Part shown: positions 1 through 7,612 of the stretch, in pieces
Layout of the letters: every line of letters begins with the position of its first letter
How positions within the stretch are numbered: position 1 is the stretch's first letter
Origin: an uncultured Clostridia bacterium
GTDB lineage: Bacteria; Bacillota; Clostridia; Peptostreptococcales; Anaerovoracaceae
Length of the DNA: 15,820 bases
NCBI GenBank assembly: GCA_937889655.1
Contig: CALBZG010000040.1
Span: 1 to 15,820 of the forward strand
Direction of reading: 5' to 3'
Notes under the pieces: model-generated
The model's database searches: none
Seen by the model: the letters and a program-made list of their open reading frames with translations, nothing else
Told to the model about the DNA's origin: nothing
Made by a program: the position numbers and the translations under genes

Positions 1-1046
1 CTGGTTGAAGCGCCGCATCCTCCAACAAACATCAAAAGAAATAGGATAGACTGACAGAAGGCGGGCCATTCGGTGTAATCGGTTATGGAATAACCTGCTG
101 TACTGATAACAGAGACTACTTGAAAGAGGGCATGTCTCAATGCGGCACTAAAAGTGTGGTACGTCTGTGTAAAATATAGATTGAAGGTCACTAGCAACGT
201 ACAAGCAGCAATGAGGAGCGTAAAGACTCGAAGTTCTACGTTATTCAGGACTTCCTGCCACTTGCCTTTGATGATCAGAAAATACATGACGAAACTAATT
301 GATCCTAAATAGCAGAAGATAGAAATAACCAACTCCACGAAAAAGCTGTCATAATAGCCGATTCCTTCTGTATGGGCAAAAAGTCCGCCAGTGCTTATGC
401 TTCCCATAGTATTGATCAAAGCTTCAAAAGCACCCATCTCACTACCCAGCCAAAGCAGGAGAAATTCCAATACGGTAAAGAAAATATATGTTAAATATAG
501 AATTTTTGTAGTGTCTGATGTCTTGGTGGCAACCTTCTCGAAGGCGGGGCCAGGGGCCTCCACTCTTGCAATAGTCTGTCCGCTTACCCCTAATGCAGGC
601 AGTATGGCAATGACAAAAACCAGGATTCCCATACCGCCCAGCCAATGGGTGATCGCTTTCCACATCAGAATAGCTTTCGGCATCGCGTTGATGTTCACGA
701 CCGTACAACCGGTGGTCGTAAATCCTGCCACGGACTCAAAAATGGAATCAATGAAGCTTGCTCCGGCTCCTATATAATAGGGGACCGCACCGACCAGTGA
801 TGCCAGAATCCATGATAGAGCCACTACAATGTATCCATCGCGAAGCCTAAGCTTGATGCTTGACGGCGTAAGGATCCTCGTGCATAGACCGCCAAACAGA
901 ATGGACAGGAATGCCGGGATGGCGAAGGCTCTTATTACAGTGATCTCGTCATAGATATATGCGCTCAACAAAGCTGGAAGCATCGACAATCCGACGATCA
1001 TAAGAATGAAAGATAAAATTTTTACTATCAATTTCCAGTTTAACAA
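1..1046 (-). CDS. trkH: TrkH-family K+ channel subunit (first paralogue, 3' end cut by window edge)
   Basis: Membrane subunit of a Trk/Ktr-type K+ uptake system. 348 residues are visible, very hydrophobic, with repeated membrane-pore-membrane units. Three of the four selectivity-loop motifs can be seen: AGFTTTGC near residues 107-114, SISTGG near 216-221 and SVISTAGYS near 312-320. The conserved THWLGGMGI segment is at 133-141, and the frame stays open to position 1 just after GGCGAST, so the fourth pore loop is missing from view. The start is TTG at 1046-1044. The only ATG just upstream (1051) is followed by a stop after three codons, while the TTG has an AGGGG ribosome site about 7 nt ahead that overlaps the stop codon of the preceding trkH. 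It is third in the trkA-trkH-trkH operon, 10 nt from its neighbour, so translation is probably coupled. Family assignment is firm; K+ versus Na+ preference is not shown by the sequence. Confidence 0.93.
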   Translation of the reverse strand, partial: MLNWKLIVKILSFILMIVGLSMLPALLSAYIYDEITVIRAFAIPAFLSILFGGLCTRILTPSSIKLRLRDGYIVVALSWILASLVGAVPYYIGAGASFIDSIFESVAGFTTTGCTVVNINAMPKAILMWKAITHWLGGMGILVFVIAILPALGVSGQTIARVEAPGPAFEKVATKTSDTTKILYLTYIFFTVLEFLLLWLGSEMGAFEALINTMGSISTGGLFAHTEGIGYYDSFFVELVISIFCYLGSISFVMYFLIIKGKWQEVLNNVELRVFTLLIAACTLLVTFNLYFTQTYHTFSAALRHALFQVVSVISTAGYSITDYTEWPAFCQSILFLLMFVGGCGAST

Positions 1047-1056
1047 GACATTTCCC

Positions 1057-2514
1057 CTATCTGTTCTTATTCCAGAATCTTGGTGTAAATAGCATAAATA
1101 TCGTAAACAATTCAAGACGGCCTGCAATCATCAGCAAGGTGAGAAGCAGCTTGCTCCAGTCTGAAAAAATACTATAATTCAAAACAGGGCCCACCAGATT
1201 AAATCCGGGTCCAACATTTCCAATGCATGCAAAGGCAGCAGAGAAAGAGGTGATCAAATCAAAGCCGTCCAGGCTGATGACTGCACCGCTGATTACAGTA
1301 GTCGTCAAATATAGAAAAGCAAAACCTGCAATGGCTGAAACCACATCCGCCGGCATAGGTTTATCAGCTAACTTTACATCGATCACGGCGTTAGGATGAA
1401 GCCTTACCAGTATACCCCGCCTGATGAACTTTAATATGACCAGCACTCGTATGACTTTAATACCGCCTCCTGTGGAACCGGAGCAGCCGCCACATAAATA
1501 AAGAGCGAATAATATACATTTTGCGAAAGTCGGCCACAAATCGTAATCCACGGTTGCATAACCGGTAGTTGTAATGATGGAAGTGACCTGAAACAGCGAT
1601 TCTCTCAAAGCAATGCCGTTGGTGTATACATTCATCAAAATCAAGTCGATTGCTATAGCCAGCGTCGATAATGTGATGATGGCCAGATAACATTTGAATT
1701 CCGAATCTCGCAAGAGCTTGGATATGCCGAATCTGAAACTGCTGTAATATAAGGATAGGCTCCCGCCGCCCATTGCCATAAAAATTGTTATGACGATAGG
1801 AACATAGGAGCCATTGAAATGTCCGACACTATTATTATAGGGTGCGAAGCCTCCGGTACCAACGCTTCCGAAGGTGTAAACCAGGGACTCGAACCAGGTA
1901 AGTCTTCCAAGCTTGAGCAAAATGATCTCCGAAATTGTCATGACCATGTAAACGATAAAGAGTATCCTGGACTGATCTTTTAGCTTTGGACTCAACTTTT
2001 CGAAGCTGGGGCCGGGAGTCTCTGCTCTGACGATATTGTATCCGCCGATATTGAGCTGAGGCAAAAGTGCGATGGCGAAGATTACGATACCCAATCCTCC
2101 CAGCCAGTGAGTAAACGAACGCCAGAACAATAGACTCATAGGCAAGACCTCAACATCCGTTAAAATCGAAGCCCCGGTGGTTGTGAAGCCGGAAGCCATT
2201 TCAAACAATGCGTCAACGTAGGTCATTGATCCCGCCAATGTGAAAGGCAAGGCTCCGATGAAGGAAGCCAGCAGCCATACTGCAGCAACCGTAAGAAAAC
2301 CGTCCCTGATTTTTATGACCTGAAGAGACGGCTGCACCTTATATACGATAATGCTGCCCAATATGATAGAGGGGAAAATTACCATGCTGAATGAATATAT
2401 TCCCTCAGGCTCCTGATAAACAAACGCGGCTATTAGGGGAAGAAACATTGAAAGCCCAATAAGTACTAATAGTTTGCCAAGTATAATAATAACAGAGTTA
2501 TAATTGAAACCCAT
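1057..2514 (-). CDS. trkH: TrkH-family K+ channel subunit (second paralogue, complete)
   Basis: Pore-forming subunit of a Trk K+ uptake system in the cytoplasmic membrane, expected to work with TrkA. 485 residues, the usual TrkH length. All four pore-loop motifs are present: SGFTTTGAS (108-116), GSVGTGGFAP (216-225), TSIITTTGYAT (311-321) and CIGNVGPGF (430-438), each with the glycine expected to line the filter. THWLGGLG is at 135-142 and GGCSGSTGGG at 342-351. Two in-frame ATGs exist, at 2520 and 2514. I chose 2514 because the AGGAG site lies 8 nt ahead of it but only 2 nt ahead of the other. That ribosome site overlaps the trkA stop codon (11-nt gap), pointing to coupled translation. It is clearly a paralogue of the following trkH rather than a recent copy, because pore-loop and linker sequences differ throughout. 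Confidence 0.95.
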   Translation of the reverse strand: MGFNYNSVIIILGKLLVLIGLSMFLPLIAAFVYQEPEGIYSFSMVIFPSIILGSIIVYKVQPSLQVIKIRDGFLTVAAVWLLASFIGALPFTLAGSMTYVDALFEMASGFTTTGASILTDVEVLPMSLLFWRSFTHWLGGLGIVIFAIALLPQLNIGGYNIVRAETPGPSFEKLSPKLKDQSRILFIVYMVMTISEIILLKLGRLTWFESLVYTFGSVGTGGFAPYNNSVGHFNGSYVPIVITIFMAMGGGSLSLYYSSFRFGISKLLRDSEFKCYLAIITLSTLAIAIDLILMNVYTNGIALRESLFQVTSIITTTGYATVDYDLWPTFAKCILFALYLCGGCSGSTGGGIKVIRVLVILKFIRRGILVRLHPNAVIDVKLADKPMPADVVSAIAGFAFLYLTTTVISGAVISLDGFDLITSFSAAFACIGNVGPGFNLVGPVLNYSIFSDWSKLLLTLLMIAGRLELFTIFMLFTPRFWNKNR

Positions 2515-2525
2515 TTGCATCGCTC

Positions 2526-3893
2526 CTAAGCAAAAATACCCAGTTTTCCCGTTGTCCTCAGAAGCTTTTCCAATTGGAAAACTTCGGAAAGAAGGCACAT
2601 GATAAAGACACGGTCACCCTCTTTGATAATGGTATCTCCCTTTGGTATTATAAAATTTTCGCCCCTGTGGATTGCAGCAATAATAGCGCCTTCCGGCAAT
2701 CTCAGGTGGGACAGAGGGACGTCCAAAATTGCCATATGGCTTCCAGCGATGATTTCAAGTATTTCGGCTTGCCCTTGGATCAACTGGCTGGATACGATCC
2801 GTTTACTGCCTTGAATGAAGCGCAATATGCTGCTTGCCGTAATGTTGAGAGGATTAAGGACCATGTCTATTCCCATGCTCTCGATAAGGCCGGAATAGCT
2901 TTCTCTGGAAATTTTAGCGATAACATCTTCAATTCCTCTTTGTTTCGCCATAAGGGCTAGTAATAAATTCTCTTCATCATAACCTGTTGCTGTTACAAAA
3001 GCATCCATTTCATCAAAACTTTCAGATTCTAAAAGATTGATGTCTGTGCCATCCCCGTGCAGGATCATGACGTTGTTCAAATGTGTGGCCAGGTAGTGGC
3101 AACGCTCTTTTGAGACCTCTACGATCTTCACCGCCGCGCCGAATTCAGATAGTTTTTTGGCCAGATATAAACCTGTCTTACCGCCGCCGATGATCATGAC
3201 TCTTTGGATATTTGTGTATCGGCCCCGCGTGTGGACTCTGGTGTTCAACTCCATGACGGGAGTCTTTTCGCCTACGATATATAAAACATCCTCGCTGTGG
3301 ACAACTGTATGTCCATGAGGGATAATGACCTTGCCATTTCTTGAAATTGCGACGATCAGCATTTCTCGGAGATAATCATTCATCTGAGTCATTGAAACTC
3401 CTGAGATACCCGGGATCTTATTGGCAGCAACTTCGATCATGGCCATTTTGCCGCTTGTGAAAATGCCGTTGCTTAAAGTGTATTTTTCCACCAGATACTT
3501 GTATATTTCAAGAGTGATAGCAAGATCCGGATTTATTATTGCGTCCAGATTGAACGCTTCTTTTAGAAAGTCAAATTGATTCATGTGCTCGGGACCGCGC
3601 ACTCGGGCGATAACCTTTGAACAACCCAGCTTCTTTGCTTCCGAAGCGATAACGATGTTTTTTTCGTCATGATCGGTTACTGCCAGTAGAAAATCATATG
3701 AAGAGATGTCGATATCCTTCAGAACGCTTTTTTGTTTGGCATTGGCGCAGACCGTCATGATATCCATTTGCGAGGAAAGCTTCGAAATGACTTCCTCGTT
3801 CTTATCTATTACTGTTACAGAATGGTCTCCGCCCAGCAGAGCCTCCGTTACCTTCATTCCCAATTTGCCGGCACCGGCAATGACAATCTTCAT
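2526..3893 (-). CDS. trkA: TrkA, cytoplasmic NAD(H)-binding regulator of K+ uptake
   Basis: Peripheral subunit that gates TrkH by nucleotide binding. 455 residues in the usual duplicated plan: Rossmann/RCK-N domain 1 (GAGKLG at 7-12, acidic D30), RCK-C 1 (about 143-225), Rossmann domain 2 (GGGKTG at 236-241, acidic E259) and RCK-C 2 (about 367-455). The start at 3893 begins MKIVIAGAG as in the family and has AGGAG 7 nt upstream. In the first Rossmann domain the segment normally reading like GDGT is replaced by CANAKQ (49-54), whereas the second domain keeps HGDGTD (279-284); the two nucleotide sites may therefore differ in affinity. It is the first gene of the operon, transcribed from the promoter at 3955-3982 with a leader of about 55 nt, too short for a ydaO/c-di-AMP riboswitch. 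RCK-C domains bind c-di-AMP in some Bacillota; that is possible here but not shown. Confidence 0.96.
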   Translation of the reverse strand: MKIVIAGAGKLGMKVTEALLGGDHSVTVIDKNEEVISKLSSQMDIMTVCANAKQKSVLKDIDISSYDFLLAVTDHDEKNIVIASEAKKLGCSKVIARVRGPEHMNQFDFLKEAFNLDAIINPDLAITLEIYKYLVEKYTLSNGIFTSGKMAMIEVAANKIPGISGVSMTQMNDYLREMLIVAISRNGKVIIPHGHTVVHSEDVLYIVGEKTPVMELNTRVHTRGRYTNIQRVMIIGGGKTGLYLAKKLSEFGAAVKIVEVSKERCHYLATHLNNVMILHGDGTDINLLESESFDEMDAFVTATGYDEENLLLALMAKQRGIEDVIAKISRESYSGLIESMGIDMVLNPLNITASSILRFIQGSKRIVSSQLIQGQAEILEIIAGSHMAILDVPLSHLRLPEGAIIAAIHRGENFIIPKGDTIIKEGDRVFIMCLLSEVFQLEKLLRTTGKLGIFA

Positions 3894-3954
3894 TTGTATA
3901 CTCCTGTATCCCAAGTGTTGCAATGCAAGTATTAAACGCTTCTATATCTTACGT

Positions 3955-3982
3955 ATTGTACCACTATTATTTATATTATCAA
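3955..3982 (-). promoter_or_regulatory. Sigma-A-type promoter of the trkA-trkH-trkH operon
   Basis: On the minus strand, -35 TTGATA (3982-3977), a 16-bp spacer and -10 TACAAT (3960-3955). The expected start of transcription is near 3948, giving a leader of about 55 nt to the trkA ATG. Its -35 lies only 7 bp from the -35 of the divergent promoter at 3990. Confidence 0.72.
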
Positions 3983-3989
3983 GATGTAT

Positions 3990-4018
3990 TTGAAATAATT
4001 AGAGGAATGGGATAAAAT
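3990..4018 (+). promoter_or_regulatory. Sigma-A-type promoter of the metallo-hydrolase gene; transcript probably leaderless
   Basis: -35 TTGAAA (3990-3995), a 17-bp spacer and -10 TAAAAT (4013-4018), each hexamer matching consensus at 5 of 6. The -10 ends only 6 nt before the ATG at 4025, so the expected +1 falls on or next to the start codon. The nearest purine-rich stretch, AGAGG at 4001-4005, is 19 nt from the ATG, too far to serve as a normal ribosome site. Confidence 0.65.
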
Positions 4019-4024
4019 AAAGCC

Positions 4025-4618
4025 ATGAAGATCAAACGCATAATCGGAGGGGATCTGGAAGCCAACGGATATATTCTATATCAAAGGGAGCAAGGCTCCT
4101 GTTATATAGTCGATCCGGGATACAACCCCGAAAAGTACATCAATCAGATCAAGGAACTAGGGCTGAAAGTAGCGGGGATTATCCTGACACACCATCACTA
4201 TGATCATACTGGCGGCGCTTCAAGACTCAGGGATTATTTTGAGCGTCCTGTTTACATGCACAGAAATGATTGCGATATGTATAAAGGGATGGTTGATGTA
4301 ATGCTGGAGGATGGAGAGATATTGGATTTAGATGGCGAGAGTCTTCAAATCGTATTGACGCCGGGACATACCCGTGGTAGTATCTGCATCTATTCGGAGA
4401 AAAGTAAAAAAGCTTTTACAGGGGATACAATATTTAATGTAGATTTAGGGAGAACAGATTTAAAAGATGGCGAACCTCGCCAAATGGAGGCGAGTTGTCG
4501 GGATATCATAGACCGATGGTCAAATGAAATAACGATTTATCCCGGCCATGGGGATTCGTGCAACATGAAATTCGTCAGACGATTCAATGAAGAATACCTT
4601 GCCATTGTTGGGGCTTGA
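4025..4618 (+). CDS. Metallo-beta-lactamase-fold hydrolase, glyoxalase II-like
   Basis: Small cytosolic metal-dependent hydrolase of the glyoxalase II/YcbL group; members hydrolyse thioesters such as S-lactoylglutathione, but the substrate here is unknown. 197 residues, one domain. Metal ligands are visible: HHHYDH at 56-61 (pattern HxHxDH), H115 in TPGHTRGS, D134 in FTGDT and H175 in YPGHGD. There is no signal peptide. The start at 4025 gives the usual MKIKRIIGG opening. No good ribosome site precedes it, and the promoter -10 ends 6 nt before the ATG, suggesting a leaderless message. The HAD phosphatase gene follows 59 nt later on the same strand and probably shares the transcript. The short length, without a glyoxalase II C-terminal helical domain, argues against a full eukaryote-type glyoxalase II. 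Confidence 0.9.
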   Translation: MKIKRIIGGDLEANGYILYQREQGSCYIVDPGYNPEKYINQIKELGLKVAGIILTHHHYDHTGGASRLRDYFERPVYMHRNDCDMYKGMVDVMLEDGEILDLDGESLQIVLTPGHTRGSICIYSEKSKKAFTGDTIFNVDLGRTDLKDGEPRQMEASCRDIIDRWSNEITIYPGHGDSCNMKFVRRFNEEYLAIVGA

Positions 4619-4677
4619 GAGAACAGATCAGGGGAGAATAGCCGCGTGAAAGGGGCTTTGGATAGGGGTAAAAATAA

Positions 4678-5511
4678 ATGATAAAAATGATAGCGCTTGA
4701 CCTGGATGGTACGACTTTAAACAGTCAGGGGAAATTGCCACCAGTTGTTAGGACTGCATTGGAGGATGCCATCGCCGCCGATATTGAAGTGATCGTGGCC
4801 ACGGGACGGGTCTTTTCTGCCATACCGAAAGAAATACTTGAGGTCAAGGGGATTCGATATACATGCAGCTCAAACGGAGCGAGAGTCATCGATCTCGCCA
4901 CCAACAAAGTCATATATAAAAACTTTATAGCACCGAAAGCCGTAGAAGACATGAGCGTGATATTGGGCCGATATAACTTTATGTATGAAGTTTTTACGGA
5001 TGGAAAAGCTTATGTGGAAAAGATGCTCTATGACAGGATCGCAGAGATGAGGCTTTCGGACCGCCATGTGACCTATGTGCTGAATACCAGGCAGCCCGTT
5101 GAGGGCGTCTTGGACTATATGCTGAAAAAGAAAAGAAGCATTGAAAATATCAATATTAATTTTCAGGATCAGGAAAACCGTCTCATGATGAAAGAAATAT
5201 TATCAGAGCACAGAAATATTACTCTGACGTCATCTTTTGACCATAATCTTGAAATTGGCGGGAAAACAACCAGTAAAGCCGATGCCGTCACGAAAATGGC
5301 TGAAATGATGGGGATTAAAAGAGAAGAAATCATGGCAGCGGGAGACAATCCTAACGACAAAGCGATGCTTGAAGCAGCAGGCTTGCCTGTTGCAGTCGGC
5401 AATGCCAAGGATGAAATCAAAGCTGTTGCTAAATATATAACCACTTCAAATGATGAAGGCGGGGTGGCAAAAGCTATATATGAGTTGGTGCTGAACCGAA
5501 AAAGCGAATAG
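4678..5511 (+). CDS. Cof-type HAD-superfamily phosphatase (class IIB)
   Basis: Cytosolic phosphatase of the Cof/YidA-like HAD family, acting on small phosphorylated metabolites such as sugar phosphates or flavin nucleotides; the exact substrate cannot be read from sequence. 277 residues, normal for the family. Catalytic motifs in order: motif I DLDGTT (8-13) with nucleophile D8 and acid D10; motif II T42 in ATGR; a C2-type cap in the middle (about 85-195); motif III lysine, probably K200; and motif IV GDNPND (222-227), which binds Mg2+. The start at 4678 has AGGGG 9 nt upstream and begins MIKMIALDLDG, as expected. It follows the metallo-hydrolase gene and ends before a strong terminator at 5556-5597, so the two form a small unit. 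Confidence 0.93.
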   Translation: MIKMIALDLDGTTLNSQGKLPPVVRTALEDAIAADIEVIVATGRVFSAIPKEILEVKGIRYTCSSNGARVIDLATNKVIYKNFIAPKAVEDMSVILGRYNFMYEVFTDGKAYVEKMLYDRIAEMRLSDRHVTYVLNTRQPVEGVLDYMLKKKRSIENININFQDQENRLMMKEILSEHRNITLTSSFDHNLEIGGKTTSKADAVTKMAEMMGIKREEIMAAGDNPNDKAMLEAAGLPVAVGNAKDEIKAVAKYITTSNDEGGVAKAIYELVLNRKSE

Positions 5512-5518
5512 TCTCCTT

Positions 5519-5534
5519 GAATTCTATAGAATTC
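5519..5534. repeat. Perfect 16-bp palindrome
   Basis: GAATTC, TATA, GAATTC form a perfect 16-bp palindrome starting 8 nt after the HAD stop codon and 22 nt before the terminator stem. It does not match an operator consensus that I recognise (not LexA, CodY, Rex, Fur or HrcA). It may be a protein site or chance. Confidence 0.55.
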
Positions 5535-5555
5535 CTGTGATCAAAAATAAACAGG

Positions 5556-5597
5556 CCCTTGATGCAGAATAGAGTCCCACTGCAATCAAGGGTTTTT
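5556..5597 (+). terminator. Rho-independent terminator after the HAD phosphatase gene
   Basis: The 12-nt arm CCCTTGATGCAG (5556-5567) pairs with CTGC plus ATCAAGGG (5580-5592), leaving one bulged A at 5584. The 12-nt loop is followed directly by TTTTT (5593-5597). It ends the metallo-hydrolase/HAD unit and separates it from yraN. Confidence 0.85.
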
Positions 5598-5615
5598 AAT
5601 ATTGCGTCAAAATGT

Positions 5616-5642
5616 TTGACATAATATAACAAATGGTATAAA
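5616..5642 (+). promoter_or_regulatory. Probable promoter of the yraN-yifB-dprA unit
   Basis: A perfect -35 TTGACA (5616-5621) is followed by -10-like TATAAA (5637-5642) with a 15-bp spacer, shorter than ideal. The expected transcript starts near 5649, about 30 nt before the yraN TTG. It lies just after the terminator at 5556-5597, where a new promoter is expected. Confidence 0.55.
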
Positions 5643-5678
5643 TTGGAAATAAATGGTTAAAGAAAGCGGGAAAACGGA

Positions 5679-6032
5679 TTGAATGAGAAACAGAAATTGG
5701 GACAATACGGCGAAAGAATCGCAGCTGCATTTTTAATGGAGAAAGGCTATAAGGTCATAAAACTTAATTACAGATGCAGGATCGGTGAAATCGATATTAT
5801 TGCTTTGAAGGATGAATTCCTTGTTTTTTGCGAGGTAAAGACGAGAACGGGGAACAGCTGTGGCCGGCCTGCAGAGGCAGTTACAAGAGAAAAGCTTATG
5901 CATATCGAAAAAGCATCCAGGCATTTTATGACATACGGTAGTTGGAGCGGATACCAGCCCCGGATCGATGTTATAGAAATCATCATGGAAGCCAAGCCTG
6001 CCTTAAACCATATTATAAGTGTGACGGAATGA
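5679..6032 (+). CDS. yraN: YraN / UPF0102 family nuclease-like protein
   Basis: Small protein of the UPF0102 family, which has the PD-(D/E)xK restriction-endonuclease fold and is thought to act on DNA; its precise role is not established. 117 residues, the normal length. The nuclease-type core is visible as GEIDIIA (36-42, E37 and D39), then CEVKTR (51-56, E52 and K54), with RIDVIEI (96-102) near the end as in relatives. The start is TTG at 5679. The nearby ATG at 5683 is in another frame, and the family opening KLGQYGE begins a few residues after the TTG. The ribosome site is weak (AGCGGG). It leads the yraN-yifB-dprA-topA cluster. In many Bacillota the gene just upstream would be rnhB; here it is a terminator and the HAD gene. 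Confidence 0.9.
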   Translation: MNEKQKLGQYGERIAAAFLMEKGYKVIKLNYRCRIGEIDIIALKDEFLVFCEVKTRTGNSCGRPAEAVTREKLMHIEKASRHFMTYGSWSGYQPRIDVIEIIMEAKPALNHIISVTE

Positions 6033-6060
6033 TCATACCAAAGAAAGGAAAACGCAAAAG

Positions 6061-7599
6061 ATGATTTCAAAAATTAATACGGCGACATTGACCGGCTTGG
6101 AATCCGATATCGTTACTGTAGAAACTTGCCTTACAAATCAACTTCCGGGAATCAGCATAACTGGGCTGGCTTCTCAGACCATTCAAGAATCACGGGAGAG
6201 AGTCAGAGTTGCGATAGCTGCCTCGGGATTTAGATTTCCTCACAAAAAGGTTACCATAAATCTGGCGCCAGCCTGGTCGCGGAAAGAAGGAAGCCATTTC
6301 GACCTTCCAATGGCTATCGGGATCCTGGCTGCATCCGGGGAGTTGAAGGAGCAACAATATACCGACTATGCGTTTATTGGGGAATTGTCCCTTGATGGCT
6401 CAATAAATTCTGTTACTGGCGCACTCCCGCTCATCATAGGCCTTCGGGATGGCGGCATTAAAAAAATCATCCTTCCAAAGGGAAACGCCGAGGAAGCATC
6501 CATCGTCAGAGACGTTATACTTTACGCCGCTGACAGCCTGAAACAGGCAATTGAACTGTTGCAAGGAGCCGATTCAAAGCCATACAACAGCTGTGTCAAA
6601 TATCGTTATGGATCATCAGATGGAACAAATGGGCTATATGAGGACGTTGTCGGTCAGGAATCTGCGAAGAGGGCTATAACGATTTGCGTTGCGGGCGGAC
6701 ATGGGATCTTCATGATGGGCTTCCCCGGTTCGGGTAAAACGATGTTGGCTCAAAGGATTCCGTCCATCATGCCGGAGATGACCTATGAAGAGATGCTTGA
6801 AGCGACTAAAGTATATTCCGTTGCTGGAGAATTGTCCAATAGAAGGCCTATGATAATCCAAAGGCCTTTCAGAACCCCTCACCATACGATTTCACCAGCG
6901 GCATTGTTGGGAGGCGGCGGCATTCCAAAGCCCGGAGAAATTTCATTGGCTCACCACGGAGTGCTTTTTCTCGATGAATTTCCCGAATTCAGCAGACAAG
7001 TCCTCGAAATGCTTCGACAGCCTCTTGAGGAGAGAAAAATCAACATCGCAAGAGCCGCTCACAAGGTGACCTTTCCAAGCAGTATCATGCTTGTTGCAGC
7101 AAGCAATCCCTGTAAATGCGGGTTTTATGGAGACGATAGGCATCAATGCACTTGTACTACCGCGCAACTCAATCAGTATAGATCAAAAATCAGCGGCCCC
7201 ATCCTCGACAGGATAGACTTGCAGATAGAAATACCTCCTGTCAAGTACAAAGAACTTCTGGAAGAGGACAATATCCCGGGTAAAAGTTCTGCCAGCATGC
7301 GAGAAGCTGTTAAAAGAGCCAGAAAGATCCAGAGAGAGCGCTATATAAATGAAGGGATCAGTTTAAATAGTGAACTTAATGCGGCGCAACTCCGGGAATA
7401 TTGCATTTTGGATACAGACTGCAAAGCACTGCTGCGAGAAGGGATTGAGAAATTAGGCCTGTCAGCCAGAGCTTTCAGCAAAGTCGTCAAGGTGGCGAGA
7501 ACTATCGCCGACATTGACGAGGACACGTCGATTCGGATGCATCATATCGCCGAGGCTATGAGATACAGAAGCCTCGACAAATTTTACCGCAATTTATAG
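6061..7599 (+). CDS. yifB: YifB/ComM family AAA+ ATPase (Mg-chelatase-like)
   Basis: AAA+ ATPase of the YifB/ComM family. In Vibrio and relatives ComM is a hexameric helicase that helps branch migration of incoming DNA during natural transformation; it is found widely, also in species not known to transform. 512 residues, full length. Domains in order: an N-terminal ChlI/Lon-protease-like fold (about 1-170), the Mg-chelatase-type ATPase (about 192-395) with Walker A GFPGSGKT (220-227), Walker B VLFLDEF (301-307), the cysteine-bearing NPCKCG (349-354) plus CTC (363-365), and GPILDRIDL (379-387) with a likely arginine finger R384, then the C-terminal Mg-chelatase domain (about 405-508). The start at 6061 is an ATG with AAAGGA about 11 nt upstream. 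It lies 28 nt after yraN and 13 nt before dprA. Confidence 0.95.
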   Translation: MISKINTATLTGLESDIVTVETCLTNQLPGISITGLASQTIQESRERVRVAIAASGFRFPHKKVTINLAPAWSRKEGSHFDLPMAIGILAASGELKEQQYTDYAFIGELSLDGSINSVTGALPLIIGLRDGGIKKIILPKGNAEEASIVRDVILYAADSLKQAIELLQGADSKPYNSCVKYRYGSSDGTNGLYEDVVGQESAKRAITICVAGGHGIFMMGFPGSGKTMLAQRIPSIMPEMTYEEMLEATKVYSVAGELSNRRPMIIQRPFRTPHHTISPAALLGGGGIPKPGEISLAHHGVLFLDEFPEFSRQVLEMLRQPLEERKINIARAAHKVTFPSSIMLVAASNPCKCGFYGDDRHQCTCTTAQLNQYRSKISGPILDRIDLQIEIPPVKYKELLEEDNIPGKSSASMREAVKRARKIQRERYINEGISLNSELNAAQLREYCILDTDCKALLREGIEKLGLSARAFSKVVKVARTIADIDEDTSIRMHHIAEAMRYRSLDKFYRNL

Positions 7600-7612
7600 G
7601 GGGGATATAAAG

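Noticed and set aside
391..777. Plus-strand open frame of 128 codons
   Set aside because: It lies antisense inside the first trkH, which shows clear pore-loop motifs on the minus strand; the plus-strand product has no recognisable family features.
2574..2960. Plus-strand open frame of 128 codons
   Set aside because: Antisense to trkA, whose second RCK domain is intact there; the product has low-complexity shadow composition and no ribosome site.
3894..3950. Possible ydaO (c-di-AMP) or K+ riboswitch before trkA
   Set aside because: The predicted leader is about 55 nt, far shorter than these riboswitches, and none of their conserved elements is visible.
4640..4660. AGCC/GGCT inverted repeat between the metallo-hydrolase and HAD genes
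   Set aside because: Only 4 bp of stem with a loop of about 11 nt and no T run; unlikely to stop transcription.
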